The notes: generated by a model from the letters alone, not told the origin. Positions 17,349-25,517 are shown, counted from the first letter of the stretch. The stretch: DNA of 64,000 nucleotides from an uncultured Clostridia bacterium (GCA_934365195.1 CAKRNA010000001.1:186001-250000); one strand, 5' to 3'. Made by a program: numbers and translations.

Positions 17349-17378
17349 ATTATATCACTTAAACGTGGGTTTTTACAA
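17349..17378 (-). promoter_or_regulatory. extended -10 promoter of the acyl-CoA synthetase gene
   Basis: TTGTAA, 18 nt, then TGA-TATAAT on the minus strand. The -10 ends 6 nt before the ATG, so the start site should fall on or next to the initiation codon. The -35 overlaps the T-tract of the preceding terminator. Confidence 0.6.
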
Positions 17379-17402
17379 AAAAAAGTTTGCCTAAGCAAAC
17401 TT
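17377..17402 (-). terminator. terminator of the YwmB/SpoIIQ-like operon
   Basis: On the minus strand AAGTTTGC pairs with GCAAACTT (8 bp, TTAG loop) and continues into eight T residues. Confidence 0.85.
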
Positions 17403-17498
17403 ATTCTTTATTATTAGTTTTAGCGCTATTTATCGCTAATTATTTTTTTGTTATTCATTACGTTTTTCGCAATTCTTTTATCCGTTTTGCCTACTTTC

Positions 17499-18128
17499 TT
17501 ATTTTTCTTCCAGCGTTAAATACTTGTTCGGGTTTACGTTTATTCCGCTTTCCTTCACTTCAAAATGCACGTGGTTACCAAGGTTGCTTTCGCTAATATC
17601 GCTCTTTGAGGTGTAGCCGATTACGTCGCCCTTTTTCACCTTGTCGCCAACTTTCACCTTTAAGTCCTCTAACGAGCGGTACACGGTGCTGATATTTTTT
17701 GCGTGCTTAATCTCCACGATATAGCCGTACATTTTATGTTTTTGCGCCTTTACCACTTCGCCGTCTAGTACGCTAAAAACAGCCACTTTGTCTTTTGAGG
17801 CAAAGTCAACGCCCGAGTGGAACGAATATTGCTCTAAAATAGGATTGTAGTAAAGTTTGTCCTTTTCGCTGTAACCGTTCACGATATTGCCGTTTTTAAC
17901 CGGTAAAATAAAGTTCATATCCACTTCCTCTACAATCGGAGTACTAGGATTTGGCTCGATAGGTTTCACCGTTTGCTCGGTATCCTTATTTACGCCCGCA
18001 ATAGCCACGGACACCATTGTGATAATTGCAATAAGGCAGATGCCCATAATTAAGTAATACGCATTGTGCTTGATAAACTGAAGAACCTTACCGCCTTTTA
18101 CTTGTTCGTCTTTTTTTTCGTTATTCAT
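17499..18128 (-). CDS. spoIIQ: SpoIIQ-like M23 (LytM) membrane protein
   Basis: 209 residues: a short cytoplasmic N-terminus, one membrane helix at about 24-48, then an extracytoplasmic LytM domain. Both metal motifs are intact: 'FHSGVDFAS' (HxxxD) and 'GNHVHFEV' (HxH). SpoIIQ of Clostridia keeps a full zinc site, whereas that of B. subtilis does not. With SpoIIIAH it forms the mother cell-forespore channel. The upstream neighbour is YwmB-like, which in Clostridia is often near spoIID and spoIIQ; murA and spoIID are missing here. AGGAGG precedes the ATG. A generic cell-wall M23 endopeptidase remains possible. Confidence 0.72.
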   Translation of the reverse strand: MNNEKKDEQVKGGKVLQFIKHNAYYLIMGICLIAIITMVSVAIAGVNKDTEQTVKPIEPNPSTPIVEEVDMNFILPVKNGNIVNGYSEKDKLYYNPILEQYSFHSGVDFASKDKVAVFSVLDGEVVKAQKHKMYGYIVEIKHAKNISTVYRSLEDLKVKVGDKVKKGDVIGYTSKSDISESNLGNHVHFEVKESGINVNPNKYLTLEEK

Positions 18129-18137
18129 ATCTCCTCC

Positions 18138-18599
18138 TTAAAATCCCCCAACAATCAACGGGATACCCACGATAACGTCGTTTTCCCTTATTACGATTTG
18201 AATGTTTTGGTCTTTATTTCTTGCAATATTATAGCCACTAAAAAAATTGCTATACGCATAAATTACTTTTTTGTCCAAAATATTTTGCACAGACAATATT
18301 TTCACCCCAAAACCTTTTAGAATTTTCTCCACGTTATCAACCTTGCCGTTGATTTTGTAGGTTACCGCCACCACGTCGTCGTCTTTTATGCGGCTGATAA
18401 TTTCTCGGCTGTGGCAACGTACCTTGTACACTTTTTTGTCCACCACCGTCATAAATTCCTCTCCGCCCTCTGTGGTTTGGTATATTTCGCCCTCGCCGTC
18501 AAGTACTGCTCCTCTTAGGCTTACGACAGAGGCTACGGGGCTTGTTACCCCTAAGGAAAAACTTAAAATAATAAGCAAAAAAATAAATACTTTACGCAT
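18138..18599 (-). CDS. secreted YwmB-like protein
   Basis: 153 residues with a clear signal peptide (MRKVFIFLLIILSFSLGVTSP). The C-terminal half ('ARNKDQNIQIVIRENDVIVGIPLIVGGF') looks like the end of YwmB-family proteins, but the protein is shorter than the usual about 240 residues. The role of YwmB is not established. It lies 9 nt upstream of the SpoIIQ-like gene in the same operon. There is no ribosome binding site; a forespore-type promoter motif ends 8 nt before the ATG. Secretion is confident, the family moderately so. Confidence 0.5.
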   Translation of the reverse strand: MRKVFIFLLIILSFSLGVTSPVASVVSLRGAVLDGEGEIYQTTEGGEEFMTVVDKKVYKVRCHSREIISRIKDDDVVAVTYKINGKVDNVEKILKGFGVKILSVQNILDKKVIYAYSNFFSGYNIARNKDQNIQIVIRENDVIVGIPLIVGGF

Positions 18600-18607
18600 A
18601 ATAGGTA

Positions 18608-18636
18608 AAGTATTTACAAAACTTTTATATTTATAC
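18608..18636 (-). promoter_or_regulatory. candidate sigma-F/sigma-G promoter of the YwmB/SpoIIQ-like operon
   Basis: On the minus strand GTATA, 14 nt, GTAAATACTT. It agrees with the forespore consensus (GYATA ... GGNRANAYTR) at most positions and is nearly identical, with the same spacing, to the element upstream of the DUF1540 gene at 25489. Confidence 0.6.
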
Positions 18637-18649
18637 TATTTTTATGTTT

Positions 18650-20410
18650 TTAGTTACGATAAGCGTTTTCTTCCGCTTTCTCCTCGTCTTTTTTTATTAT
18701 AGCCTCTTCGGTTTTTGCCGTTTCTTCGGCTACGTTCTCTACGCCAGCCAGGGTTTCGCCGTTTTCGGTTTCCGCTTTGTTAGTAGCCTCGCCGTTTTCC
18801 TCGGTTGTTTCGCTGCCTACTTCTATAATTTCAGCCTCGTTAATCGGCTCGTCCTCTTTGTCGTTAAAGCATTTGTCAACCAGCGCCTTATCCGTCTTTT
18901 TGGTAAACAAACTTACAAGGTAAGTAACCACTACCGATTGCGCCATACAAATAACGCCAATTAGCGGGCTTCTTGCAATACCGCCCTTAACCACCGCCAC
19001 AAATCCCGTATAGTTTGGATTTGGCGAGATTGCGCCGAAAGTGAACACTAAAACGAAGGTGGTTACAAGCCCCATTACGAGACTTGTCCAAGCGCCGTAT
19101 TTATTTACCTTTTTGCTGTAAAGCCCTAGTACGTAAGGACCGATAAAGCAACCTGCCAAAGTACCCCAAGACAAACTCATAAAGTCTACTATCGCTTGGC
19201 TATTCGTTACCGCTAGTATTACCGATACGAGTATAAATAGCACGCAAAGTATTTTTAGCCTTACGTTTACTTGCTTGTCGGTTGCGTCCGGTTTTACGTA
19301 GCCTTTGTATAGGTCAACCGCTATTGCCGAGCCCGACGCTAAGGATAGCGATGCCAAAGTGCTCATACTTGCCGACAAAACCAGCACTACGATTAAGCCA
19401 AGTAACGCAGCAGGTAACGCTTGTTGCAACATAATAGGCACAACGGTATCAAAGCCGCCCTCAGGCAAAGTGTTGCCAAAGAATAGGTGCGACATACTGC
19501 CCACAAAATAAGCGCCGCCGCCTACAAGCAAGGAGAACACGGTGGATACAACCATTGCTTTGTTTATCGCCTTTTTATCCCTTACCGCATAGAATTTGTG
19601 CACCGATTGAGGCAATCCCCAAATACCAAACGATGTAAGTAAAATCAAAATAATAAGGTTGAATACCGGAGAATTCCAGCCGCCCTCACTAGAAATATTA
19701 AAGCCGTAACCCATTTCTGTCAGTTTTTTAAAGCCCTCGCTCCAGTTTACGTTAGGGTGATTTAGGGTAAAGCATACCATAAGCACAACGCCTACGAGCA
19801 TAATTATTCCTTGCACGAAGTCGGATAACGAGGTGGCAAAGTAGCCGCCGAAAAATAGGTACATTGCAGTTAGCACCGCCATAATTATAACGCACCACAA
19901 CACGTCGATACCGAACACCATCTCAAACAAATAGCCAAGACCTTGGTAAACGGACGCCGAGTACGGAATTAAAAATACGAAAATAATAACGGACGCCACC
20001 ATTTTCATTTTAGGGCTAGCGTAACGCTTTGCAAAAAAGTCGGGCATTGTAACTGCCCCCAGCCTTCTTGTCATAAGCCTAGTCGGGTTTGCAAGCACTT
20101 TCCAAGCAAGCAACGTGCCGATAAGAGCGTTGCCGATACCTATTAAAATTGATGCGATTCCCATATTCCAGCCAAACTTTCCTGCGTAACCGATAAAAAT
20201 AACCGACGAAAAATAGGTAGTACCATAAGAAAAAGCGCTCATCCAACCGCCTAAACCTCTACCGCCTAAGAAAAACTCGTCTAGAGTATTGCTTTTTTTA
20301 CGGCAAATAAAAGCAATCGACACCATCATTAGCACGTAAATTACCAACATTGATATTTGTATTGCTTTGTCCGAAGAACTTGTTCCTGCTAAAAAAAGAA
20401 AGTTTGACAT
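18650..20410 (-). CDS. sodium:solute symporter (SSS family)
   Basis: 586 residues with about 13 membrane helices of the LeuT fold. Typical SSS segments are 'EFFLGGRGLGGWMSAFSYGTTYFSSVIFIGYAG' near the start and 'LVLSASMSTLASLSLASGSAIAVDLYKG', the Na+-site helix. After the last helix comes a very acidic tail of about 75 residues (about 510-586) rich in Glu, Thr and Asn. The substrate could be proline, pantothenate or a sugar. It follows the AraL/AraM-like genes but has its own TTGACA promoter. AGGAG precedes the ATG. Confidence 0.9.
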   Translation of the reverse strand: MSNFLFLAGTSSSDKAIQISMLVIYVLMMVSIAFICRKKSNTLDEFFLGGRGLGGWMSAFSYGTTYFSSVIFIGYAGKFGWNMGIASILIGIGNALIGTLLAWKVLANPTRLMTRRLGAVTMPDFFAKRYASPKMKMVASVIIFVFLIPYSASVYQGLGYLFEMVFGIDVLWCVIIMAVLTAMYLFFGGYFATSLSDFVQGIIMLVGVVLMVCFTLNHPNVNWSEGFKKLTEMGYGFNISSEGGWNSPVFNLIILILLTSFGIWGLPQSVHKFYAVRDKKAINKAMVVSTVFSLLVGGGAYFVGSMSHLFFGNTLPEGGFDTVVPIMLQQALPAALLGLIVVLVLSASMSTLASLSLASGSAIAVDLYKGYVKPDATDKQVNVRLKILCVLFILVSVILAVTNSQAIVDFMSLSWGTLAGCFIGPYVLGLYSKKVNKYGAWTSLVMGLVTTFVLVFTFGAISPNPNYTGFVAVVKGGIARSPLIGVICMAQSVVVTYLVSLFTKKTDKALVDKCFNDKEDEPINEAEIIEVGSETTEENGEATNKAETENGETLAGVENVAEETAKTEEAIIKKDEEKAEENAYRN

Positions 20411-20431
20411 AATTACTCCTAATACTTTAAA

Positions 20432-20458
20432 AATATATTATTATATAATAAATGTCAA
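20432..20458 (-). promoter_or_regulatory. promoter of the SSS symporter gene
   Basis: An exact TTGACA on the minus strand with TATATT 15 nt downstream (or TATTTT at 17 nt). It lies between the HAD gene stop and the symporter ATG. Confidence 0.5.
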
Positions 20459-20491
20459 ACTAATTTTATAAATAAGTTTTACTATTTTAGA

Positions 20492-21280
20492 TTATTTTAA
20501 TTTTTGCGGTAAATCCTTGATTTTTGCCAGCACTAAATCGGGAGATAATCCACTATTGTCTAACATCTTTTGGCTAGTTTCTCCGCTTAGCACCAAAACC
20601 GAGTAAAAGTCGTTGTTTATTCCAAACGCAATATCGGTATAAAGCCTATCCCCAACCATAGCGATTTGCTCGCTTTTTAAGTTGAACCTATCCTTAATGC
20701 AGTTTGCCATAACCGAATATGGTTTCCCGCACACGTAGTCGGGCACTCTACCCGTTGCAACCTCTATCATTTTGATAAAAGAGCCTGCGTCCGGCATATC
20801 CCCAAGCGGCGCAGGGCAAACGTTATCGGGGTGCGTTGCCACGTACTCAGCCCCTCTTTGAAGAGCAAGGCAGAATTTGTACAAATTGTCGTAGGTTAGC
20901 CCCGTGTCAAAGCCAAGCAAAGCAACCTCGCACTCGTCATAACTTGCTAGCGGAATATTATAACTAATCAGTTCCTGCTTTAAAGCCTCCGTTCCAAGCA
21001 CAAACACCTTTTTAGCGAAGTATTTTTTGTTCAAAAACTCGGCTGCCGCCATTCCGCTGGTGTAAATTTCGGATAAATCCACTTTTAAACCCATACCGCT
21101 TAGTTTTTCCTCGTACGCCACCTGCGATTTTGAGGAATTATTAGTCAAAAAACATATCTTTTTGCCCTTTTCTCTAAGGGTGTTCACAGCGTCAAACGAG
21201 CCCTCAATTTCCTCGTTTCCCAAATATACAGTCCCGTCTAAATCCAACAGGAACAATTCCACGTCGTTTATATTTTTCAT
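20492..21280 (-). CDS. HAD-IIA sugar phosphatase, AraL/NagD-like
   Basis: 262 residues. Nucleophile motif 'LFLLDLDGTVYLGNEEI' (DxDGT), motif II 'CFLTNNSSKSQ', and C-terminal 'IAMVGDRLYTDIAFGINND'. The family dephosphorylates small phospho-sugars; the B. subtilis relative AraL lies beside AraM in the arabinose operon. Here an AraM homologue is immediately upstream (49-nt gap), so the pair is conserved without arabinose genes. No ribosome binding site; TAAAAT ends 6 nt before the ATG, so an additional leaderless transcript is predicted. Confidence 0.88.
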   Translation of the reverse strand: MKNINDVELFLLDLDGTVYLGNEEIEGSFDAVNTLREKGKKICFLTNNSSKSQVAYEEKLSGMGLKVDLSEIYTSGMAAAEFLNKKYFAKKVFVLGTEALKQELISYNIPLASYDECEVALLGFDTGLTYDNLYKFCLALQRGAEYVATHPDNVCPAPLGDMPDAGSFIKMIEVATGRVPDYVCGKPYSVMANCIKDRFNLKSEQIAMVGDRLYTDIAFGINNDFYSVLVLSGETSQKMLDNSGLSPDLVLAKIKDLPQKLK

Positions 21281-21286
21281 ACTATT

Positions 21287-21315
21287 ATTTTACAATAACT
21301 AGAATTAAAGTTCAA
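21287..21315 (-). promoter_or_regulatory. promoter giving a leaderless HAD-phosphatase transcript
   Basis: TTGAAC, 17 nt, TAAAAT on the minus strand; the -10 ends exactly 6 nt before the ATG at 21280. Confidence 0.55.
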
Positions 21316-21329
21316 CTAAACTGCCCTAC

Positions 21330-22550
21330 TTATAGCATATCTTCCAAAAAACCCGTCTCTTTCACGTAGCCAAGCAGACTGTTTTCCGCAATAAGCCCGG
21401 AAAGTGACAAAACTTTTAGTAAATCGCCTGCCGTAACGTAGCCCCTTAGCCAAAAACCTGCGTCGTAGTAGCAACGTCTAAACGATTTTGCCCACTCGTC
21501 AGTATCGATTTTGGACAAAAAGCCCAGAAAATCCGCCCGATATTCCTTTATTAAGTAGCCTATCGCCGTTACGTTTTTTTCTTTGTACTCCATAAACTTT
21601 TCCTTAGGGTAATTGTACTCCCCGTCAAGTTGCAAATTCAGTAATTTCAGTCCCTTTACGTAGTCGGCAGGGATTAGCGTATCGCTTTTTTCGTCACTTA
21701 AATAGGCTTGATATAGGCTTATTACTAAGTAGGAAGACAAAAACAAATTTTCGCCGTAAAACCTAGTGTCCTTTGGAGAGGTAAGTAAGTACGTGGTTAT
21801 TTCGCCGGAGTTTACCCTCGCTCCTAAATATTCTTTTGCAAGGGATATTTTCATTAGCGTTTCCATCAAATATTTTATTTGATTATTTGCATTTTCGTAC
21901 TTTTGAACGAACTCAAACAGCAAATTCTCTAATTCGTCGCACACTTTCGCACAATACTTTTCCTTAAAAATCGCCCTACGGTATTTAAGCATAAACACCG
22001 TAAGAAAAGCGTTGAAAACCGCCCCGATTCCGCTTGCCACTAGGTATTCCTTGCTTTTTTGGTACACGTTTTCGTCGGCAATCACAAACTTTGGCGAGGC
22101 GCATTTCTCGGCTTTATCGCCAAAAACAGCGTAACTACTTAGATAACTATCGGTAGAAGGAGCGGTTGCCACCAGCCCGTATTCGTTTCCCCTTATCATA
22201 GCCGCATAACGAACTACCGTCCCTATACTTCCGCTACCGATACCTATAAAAAATCTTACGTTTTCGGGCAAATTAATCAGTTTTTCCACGTCTGCCTTTT
22301 TTACAAAAGTTAATTTTTCGTAGCAAATTTCACTTATCTGAAAAGAATTTTCCAGCAAACTTTCCAGCACCTTTTGTGCGTATTCCCCCACGGCGACGTC
22401 GTAAACTATCGCAATTCTCGACACGGCGTAATACTTTTTTAACATCAAGTATATCTTGTCTAGTCCCCCTTTTTCCAGCAAAATTTCCGTGTCAATCTCG
22501 TGAACTACCCCGCAATCGCAAGAATATTTTTTATTTATTAAATCCAGCAT
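21330..22550 (-). CDS. AraM/glycerol-1-phosphate dehydrogenase-like protein, metal ligands missing
   Basis: 406 residues of the AraM/G1PDH branch of the dehydroquinate synthase-like fold. The N-terminus 'YSCDCGVVHEIDTEILL' is typical, as is the NAD loop 'GIGSGSIGTVVRYAA' and 'ATAPSTDSYLS'. However, the positions that normally carry the two metal-binding histidines read 'NSGEITTYLLTS' and 'FYGENLFLSSYLV', so neither histidine is present. It is probably a non-catalytic relative. The start at 22550 is chosen because GAGGTGG precedes it; an upstream in-frame start has no site. Upstream of the AraL-like phosphatase. Confidence 0.75.
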   Translation of the reverse strand: MLDLINKKYSCDCGVVHEIDTEILLEKGGLDKIYLMLKKYYAVSRIAIVYDVAVGEYAQKVLESLLENSFQISEICYEKLTFVKKADVEKLINLPENVRFFIGIGSGSIGTVVRYAAMIRGNEYGLVATAPSTDSYLSSYAVFGDKAEKCASPKFVIADENVYQKSKEYLVASGIGAVFNAFLTVFMLKYRRAIFKEKYCAKVCDELENLLFEFVQKYENANNQIKYLMETLMKISLAKEYLGARVNSGEITTYLLTSPKDTRFYGENLFLSSYLVISLYQAYLSDEKSDTLIPADYVKGLKLLNLQLDGEYNYPKEKFMEYKEKNVTAIGYLIKEYRADFLGFLSKIDTDEWAKSFRRCYYDAGFWLRGYVTAGDLLKVLSLSGLIAENSLLGYVKETGFLEDML

Positions 22551-22648
22551 TATCCACCTCGATTTAATGTTAGCACCGTTACGCACGAATATTTTGCCAA
22601 AAAAACGGTAAAAAAAATAGGTCGCATCGATTTTTGTCGATATTCGAC

Positions 22649-23461
22649 CTAAAACTTACCTTGCTTTTCCTCCTCGGTCAATTTTTCAATTAGATTTTCA
22701 TCATCGGAATTTAGAATTGCGTTTATCGTCATTCGCCTAATACGGTTCACCCTAAGGAAGTTCTTGCCCACGTATTTTTCCAAAAAAACAAGCGATTTTC
22801 GTCCTTCTCTTGCTTTAAGCAGTAGGTTTTCCAGCCTGCAAAACTCGTAAAGTTCTTGTGGAGCAGGTTTTTCCTTAACGTTTTCGTTGTACGGGCACAC
22901 CCTTTGACAAGTATCGCAACCGATTATCCTGTTTTTTTGCGCTTTCCTGTCCTCCTCGCTGCCTAAATCAATTAAATCCTGAAAATTTCTTAAACATTTC
23001 GCTCTGTTAAAGCCACCCTCTAACGCTTTGTTTGGGCAAGCGATAATGCACTTGTTACAGCCGTCGCACCTATTTTTAGTTTGGTAATTCCCCGATTTTT
23101 CCACCTTAGCAAACAAGTCCACCGCCTGAAAAACCACCCTCGTTCCGTACTTTTCCACGGCTACTAAGGTCGTTTTCAGCCTTTCGCCAAAGCCCGCCTT
23201 AACAACCAGCGGCTTTATGTACTCTTTCGAAAATTCCGCCTTAATCCCCAGCCCGTTTATTTTTTCGATAAGGCTTTTTACCAAAAAATAACTCTCGTTA
23301 GACGTGTAGTAGTAGGCGTCGATTACACCGTGATTTTTGTCAAAATTCTCGTAAGGGCGGTACGGAAAGCACGCAACAAGCACACTTTTTTCGCCCTTAT
23401 TCACGATAAAATAATCGTCCTTATTTATGTAAGTTTCTATTAAATCAAACAGTTCTTTCAT
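22649..23461 (-). CDS. QueG-like double [4Fe-4S] ferredoxin-domain protein
   Basis: 270 residues. Two cluster motifs are intact: 'CDGCNKCIIACPNKAL' at about 135-150 and 'CDTCQRVCPYN' near 190. The layout recalls epoxyqueuosine reductase QueG (tRNA queuosine, cobalamin-dependent), but it is about 80 residues shorter at the N-terminus, and the segment that in QueG carries the catalytic Asp reads 'KEYIKPLVVKAGFGERLK'. It could be a divergent QueG or another corrinoid/Fe-S reductase. It overlaps rsmI by 4 nt (ATGA). Confidence 0.65.
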   Translation of the reverse strand: MKELFDLIETYINKDDYFIVNKGEKSVLVACFPYRPYENFDKNHGVIDAYYYTSNESYFLVKSLIEKINGLGIKAEFSKEYIKPLVVKAGFGERLKTTLVAVEKYGTRVVFQAVDLFAKVEKSGNYQTKNRCDGCNKCIIACPNKALEGGFNRAKCLRNFQDLIDLGSEEDRKAQKNRIIGCDTCQRVCPYNENVKEKPAPQELYEFCRLENLLLKAREGRKSLVFLEKYVGKNFLRVNRIRRMTINAILNSDDENLIEKLTEEEKQGKF

Positions 23462-24264
23462 AGTTTTAGCGCTACTTGATACACCTCGTTTTTTGTGATA
23501 TTCCTATCTTTTGCCACCGTTTTTACAGCGGTTTTTTTGTCCATTCCTGCCTCGATATAGCCCTTTAAATGCTCCTCGATACTCATATCGAAGCCCTCCT
23601 TTTTAGGCTTAACAATCAGCACGAACTCGCCCTTTACGTTCTCCATATCCACGGTAGACAGCGTGCATTTAATCACTTTTTCGTAGATTTTGGTAATCTC
23701 TTTTACAATTACTATTTCCCTATCGCCAAGTTCCTCATATAAAAACTCGCAATCCTTTAAAATATCGTGTGGCGACTCGTAAAAAACAAGCGGAACGTCC
23801 ACGTTTTTGTACTTAGCAAGCAAAGTTTTCCGAGCCTTTAACTGCTGTGGCAAGAATCCTAAAAAGCAAAACCCTGTACTTTCGGTTATTCCGCTTAAAG
23901 CAAACGCACTTACCACCGCCGACGCCCCCGGGACTACCGTCACTTCATAGCCGTTTTCCCATGCTTTTTTCACCACGACCGCCCCCGGATCACTTATGCA
24001 GCACATTCCCGCATCGCTAATAAGGGCAACGTTTTGCCCCTCGCTAAGTTTTGATAAAATATAGTCGCTGCCCTCTTGCTCCTTTTGTTTGTAATAACTC
24101 ACAAGCGGCTTTTTAATTTCGTAATGGGTAAGTAGCGGTAAGGAATGCCTCGTGTCCTCGCAGGCTATTATATCCACTTCTTTTAGTACACGTAGCGCCC
24201 TAAGGGTGATATCCTCCATATTGCCTATCGGCGTTGCTACCAAATATAGTTTACCTTTCGTCAT
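23458..24264 (-). CDS. rsmI: 16S rRNA 2'-O-ribose C1402 methyltransferase
   Basis: 268 residues from MTKGKLYLVATPIGNMEDI. Tetrapyrrole-methylase fold with 'EDTRHSLPLL', 'ALISDAGMCCISDPG' and 'VPGASAVVSAFALSG'. It methylates C1402 in the ribosomal decoding centre with SAM. An upstream in-frame start eight codons earlier lies deeper in the preceding gene; the ATG at 24264 matches family length. It overlaps the trmN6-like gene by 14 nt. Confidence 0.95.
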   Translation of the reverse strand: MTKGKLYLVATPIGNMEDITLRALRVLKEVDIIACEDTRHSLPLLTHYEIKKPLVSYYKQKEQEGSDYILSKLSEGQNVALISDAGMCCISDPGAVVVKKAWENGYEVTVVPGASAVVSAFALSGITESTGFCFLGFLPQQLKARKTLLAKYKNVDVPLVFYESPHDILKDCEFLYEELGDREIVIVKEITKIYEKVIKCTLSTVDMENVKGEFVLIVKPKKEGFDMSIEEHLKGYIEAGMDKKTAVKTVAKDRNITKNEVYQVALKL

Positions 24265-25006
24265 TTCTATAAATCTTCTCCACTTCACGTGTTGGCGTGC
24301 CGTCGTCGTTAAACACCACTAGCGGTGGTGGAATTATTAGCCCCACTTTGCCAAACTTTGCAGCCTCCACAATCACCGTGTCCACGTTTTTGTTTGCTTT
24401 TGGCTGAATCATAGTGATTTTTTTCACTCTCAAATTATGTTTTTCAAGTAAATACGTCAGTTCCGCCAGCCTTTTTGCTTGGTGGATAACGTAGAATTTA
24501 CCGCCGTATTTTAATAACGTGCTTGCAGAAACCACGATTTCCTCAAGGGTTACTTTCACCTCGTGGCGAGATATTGCGATTTCCTCGGTTAGTTGCTTTT
24601 CTCCGGCCCCGATTTTTTGGTAAGGCGGATTACAGGTTACTACCGAACAACTCTCCTTGCCTAGCACCTCGAAAGCGGTCTGCATCGGGCGATTGATTAT
24701 CTCGATTTTGTCTTCTAACCCGTTCAGTTTCACGCTTCTACTTGCCATATCGCTCATATACGGCTGAATTTCCACGCCGTACACCTTTTTGGCGTTGGTT
24801 TTAGTGGCTACGATAGTTGCGATAATGCCACTACCTGTGCCAAGGTCTACCACCACGTCTTTTTTGGTAGCCTTTACAAAATTAGCAAGCAAAACCGCAT
24901 CTGACGTGAAACAATATAAAGACGGGTTTTGAATTATCCTTAACCCGTCATACTGCAAATCGTCTATTCTTTCGCCTTCTTTTACCAAATTATTCTTGCA
25001 CAACAT
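24251..25006 (-). CDS. tRNA1(Val) A37 N6-methyltransferase-like protein
   Basis: 251 residues of the TrmN6/YfiC family. SAM loop 'VVDLGTGSGIIATIVA', acidic 'YGVEIQPYMSDMASRSV' and amino-methylase signature 'VVTCNPPYQKIGAG'. In Firmicutes this gene commonly lies upstream of rsmI. It overlaps rplI by 17 nt, so rplI, trmN6-like, rsmI and the QueG-like gene form one translationally coupled operon of translation functions. Confidence 0.87.
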   Translation of the reverse strand: MLCKNNLVKEGERIDDLQYDGLRIIQNPSLYCFTSDAVLLANFVKATKKDVVVDLGTGSGIIATIVATKTNAKKVYGVEIQPYMSDMASRSVKLNGLEDKIEIINRPMQTAFEVLGKESCSVVTCNPPYQKIGAGEKQLTEEIAISRHEVKVTLEEIVVSASTLLKYGGKFYVIHQAKRLAELTYLLEKHNLRVKKITMIQPKANKNVDTVIVEAAKFGKVGLIIPPPLVVFNDDGTPTREVEKIYRNDER

Positions 25007-25430
25007 TTATCGTCAATTTTCCGCTGATATTTGCGTAAACTTTCACTTCTAATTCGTATCTACCAAGGGCTTTAATGTTCTCTTTTAACACGATTTTCTT
25101 CTTGTCAAGTTCAATTCCCTCTGAGTTTAAAGCGTCGGCTATATCTTTTGCCGTAATACTGCCGTACATTTTACCGTCGCCGCACTTTGCCCTTACGGTC
25201 ACCACCATAGTTTTGAACCTTTCTACAAGTTCTCTTGCCTCGGCTATTTCTTTTTCACGGCGTTTGTCGTCGCTAGCCTTTTTTTGTTTGTAAGTATTCA
25301 TTACGTCGTTAGTTGCCTCTACGCCAAGTTTCTTTTTAAGCAAAAAGTTTCTTGCGTATCCGTCGTTTACCTCAACTAATTCGCCTTTTTTTCCTTGTCC
25401 TTTTACGTCTTGTAACAATAATACTTTCAT
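24990..25430 (-). CDS. rplI: 50S ribosomal protein L9
   Basis: 146 residues, normal length. N-terminal RNA-binding domain 'MKVLLLQDVKGQGKKGELVEVNDGYARNFLL', long connecting helix, and C-terminal domain. GAGGTG precedes the ATG, with an extended -10 promoter close upstream giving a leader of about 13 nt. First gene of an RNA-modification operon. Confidence 0.97.
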   Translation of the reverse strand: MKVLLLQDVKGQGKKGELVEVNDGYARNFLLKKKLGVEATNDVMNTYKQKKASDDKRREKEIAEARELVERFKTMVVTVRAKCGDGKMYGSITAKDIADALNSEGIELDKKKIVLKENIKALGRYELEVKVYANISGKLTINVVQE

Positions 25431-25448
25431 AATGCACCTCTACTTGTA

Positions 25449-25477
25449 AATATACCATAAAACCGCCCATTTTTCAA
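25449..25477 (-). promoter_or_regulatory. rplI promoter
   Basis: TTGAAA, 17 nt including TGG just before the -10, then TATATT on the minus strand, about 18 nt before the rplI ATG. Confidence 0.65.
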
Positions 25478-25488
25478 GAATAATTTTT

Positions 25489-25517
25489 GTATAAATATTG
25501 CGCTATTGTAAATACTA
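25489..25517 (+). promoter_or_regulatory. candidate sigma-F/sigma-G promoter of the DUF1540 gene
   Basis: GTATA, 14 nt, GTAAATACTA. The -10 part matches the forespore consensus GGNRANAYTR at 9 of 10 positions and the -35 matches GYATA exactly. The ATG follows 18 nt later behind AGGAGG. Confidence 0.6.
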
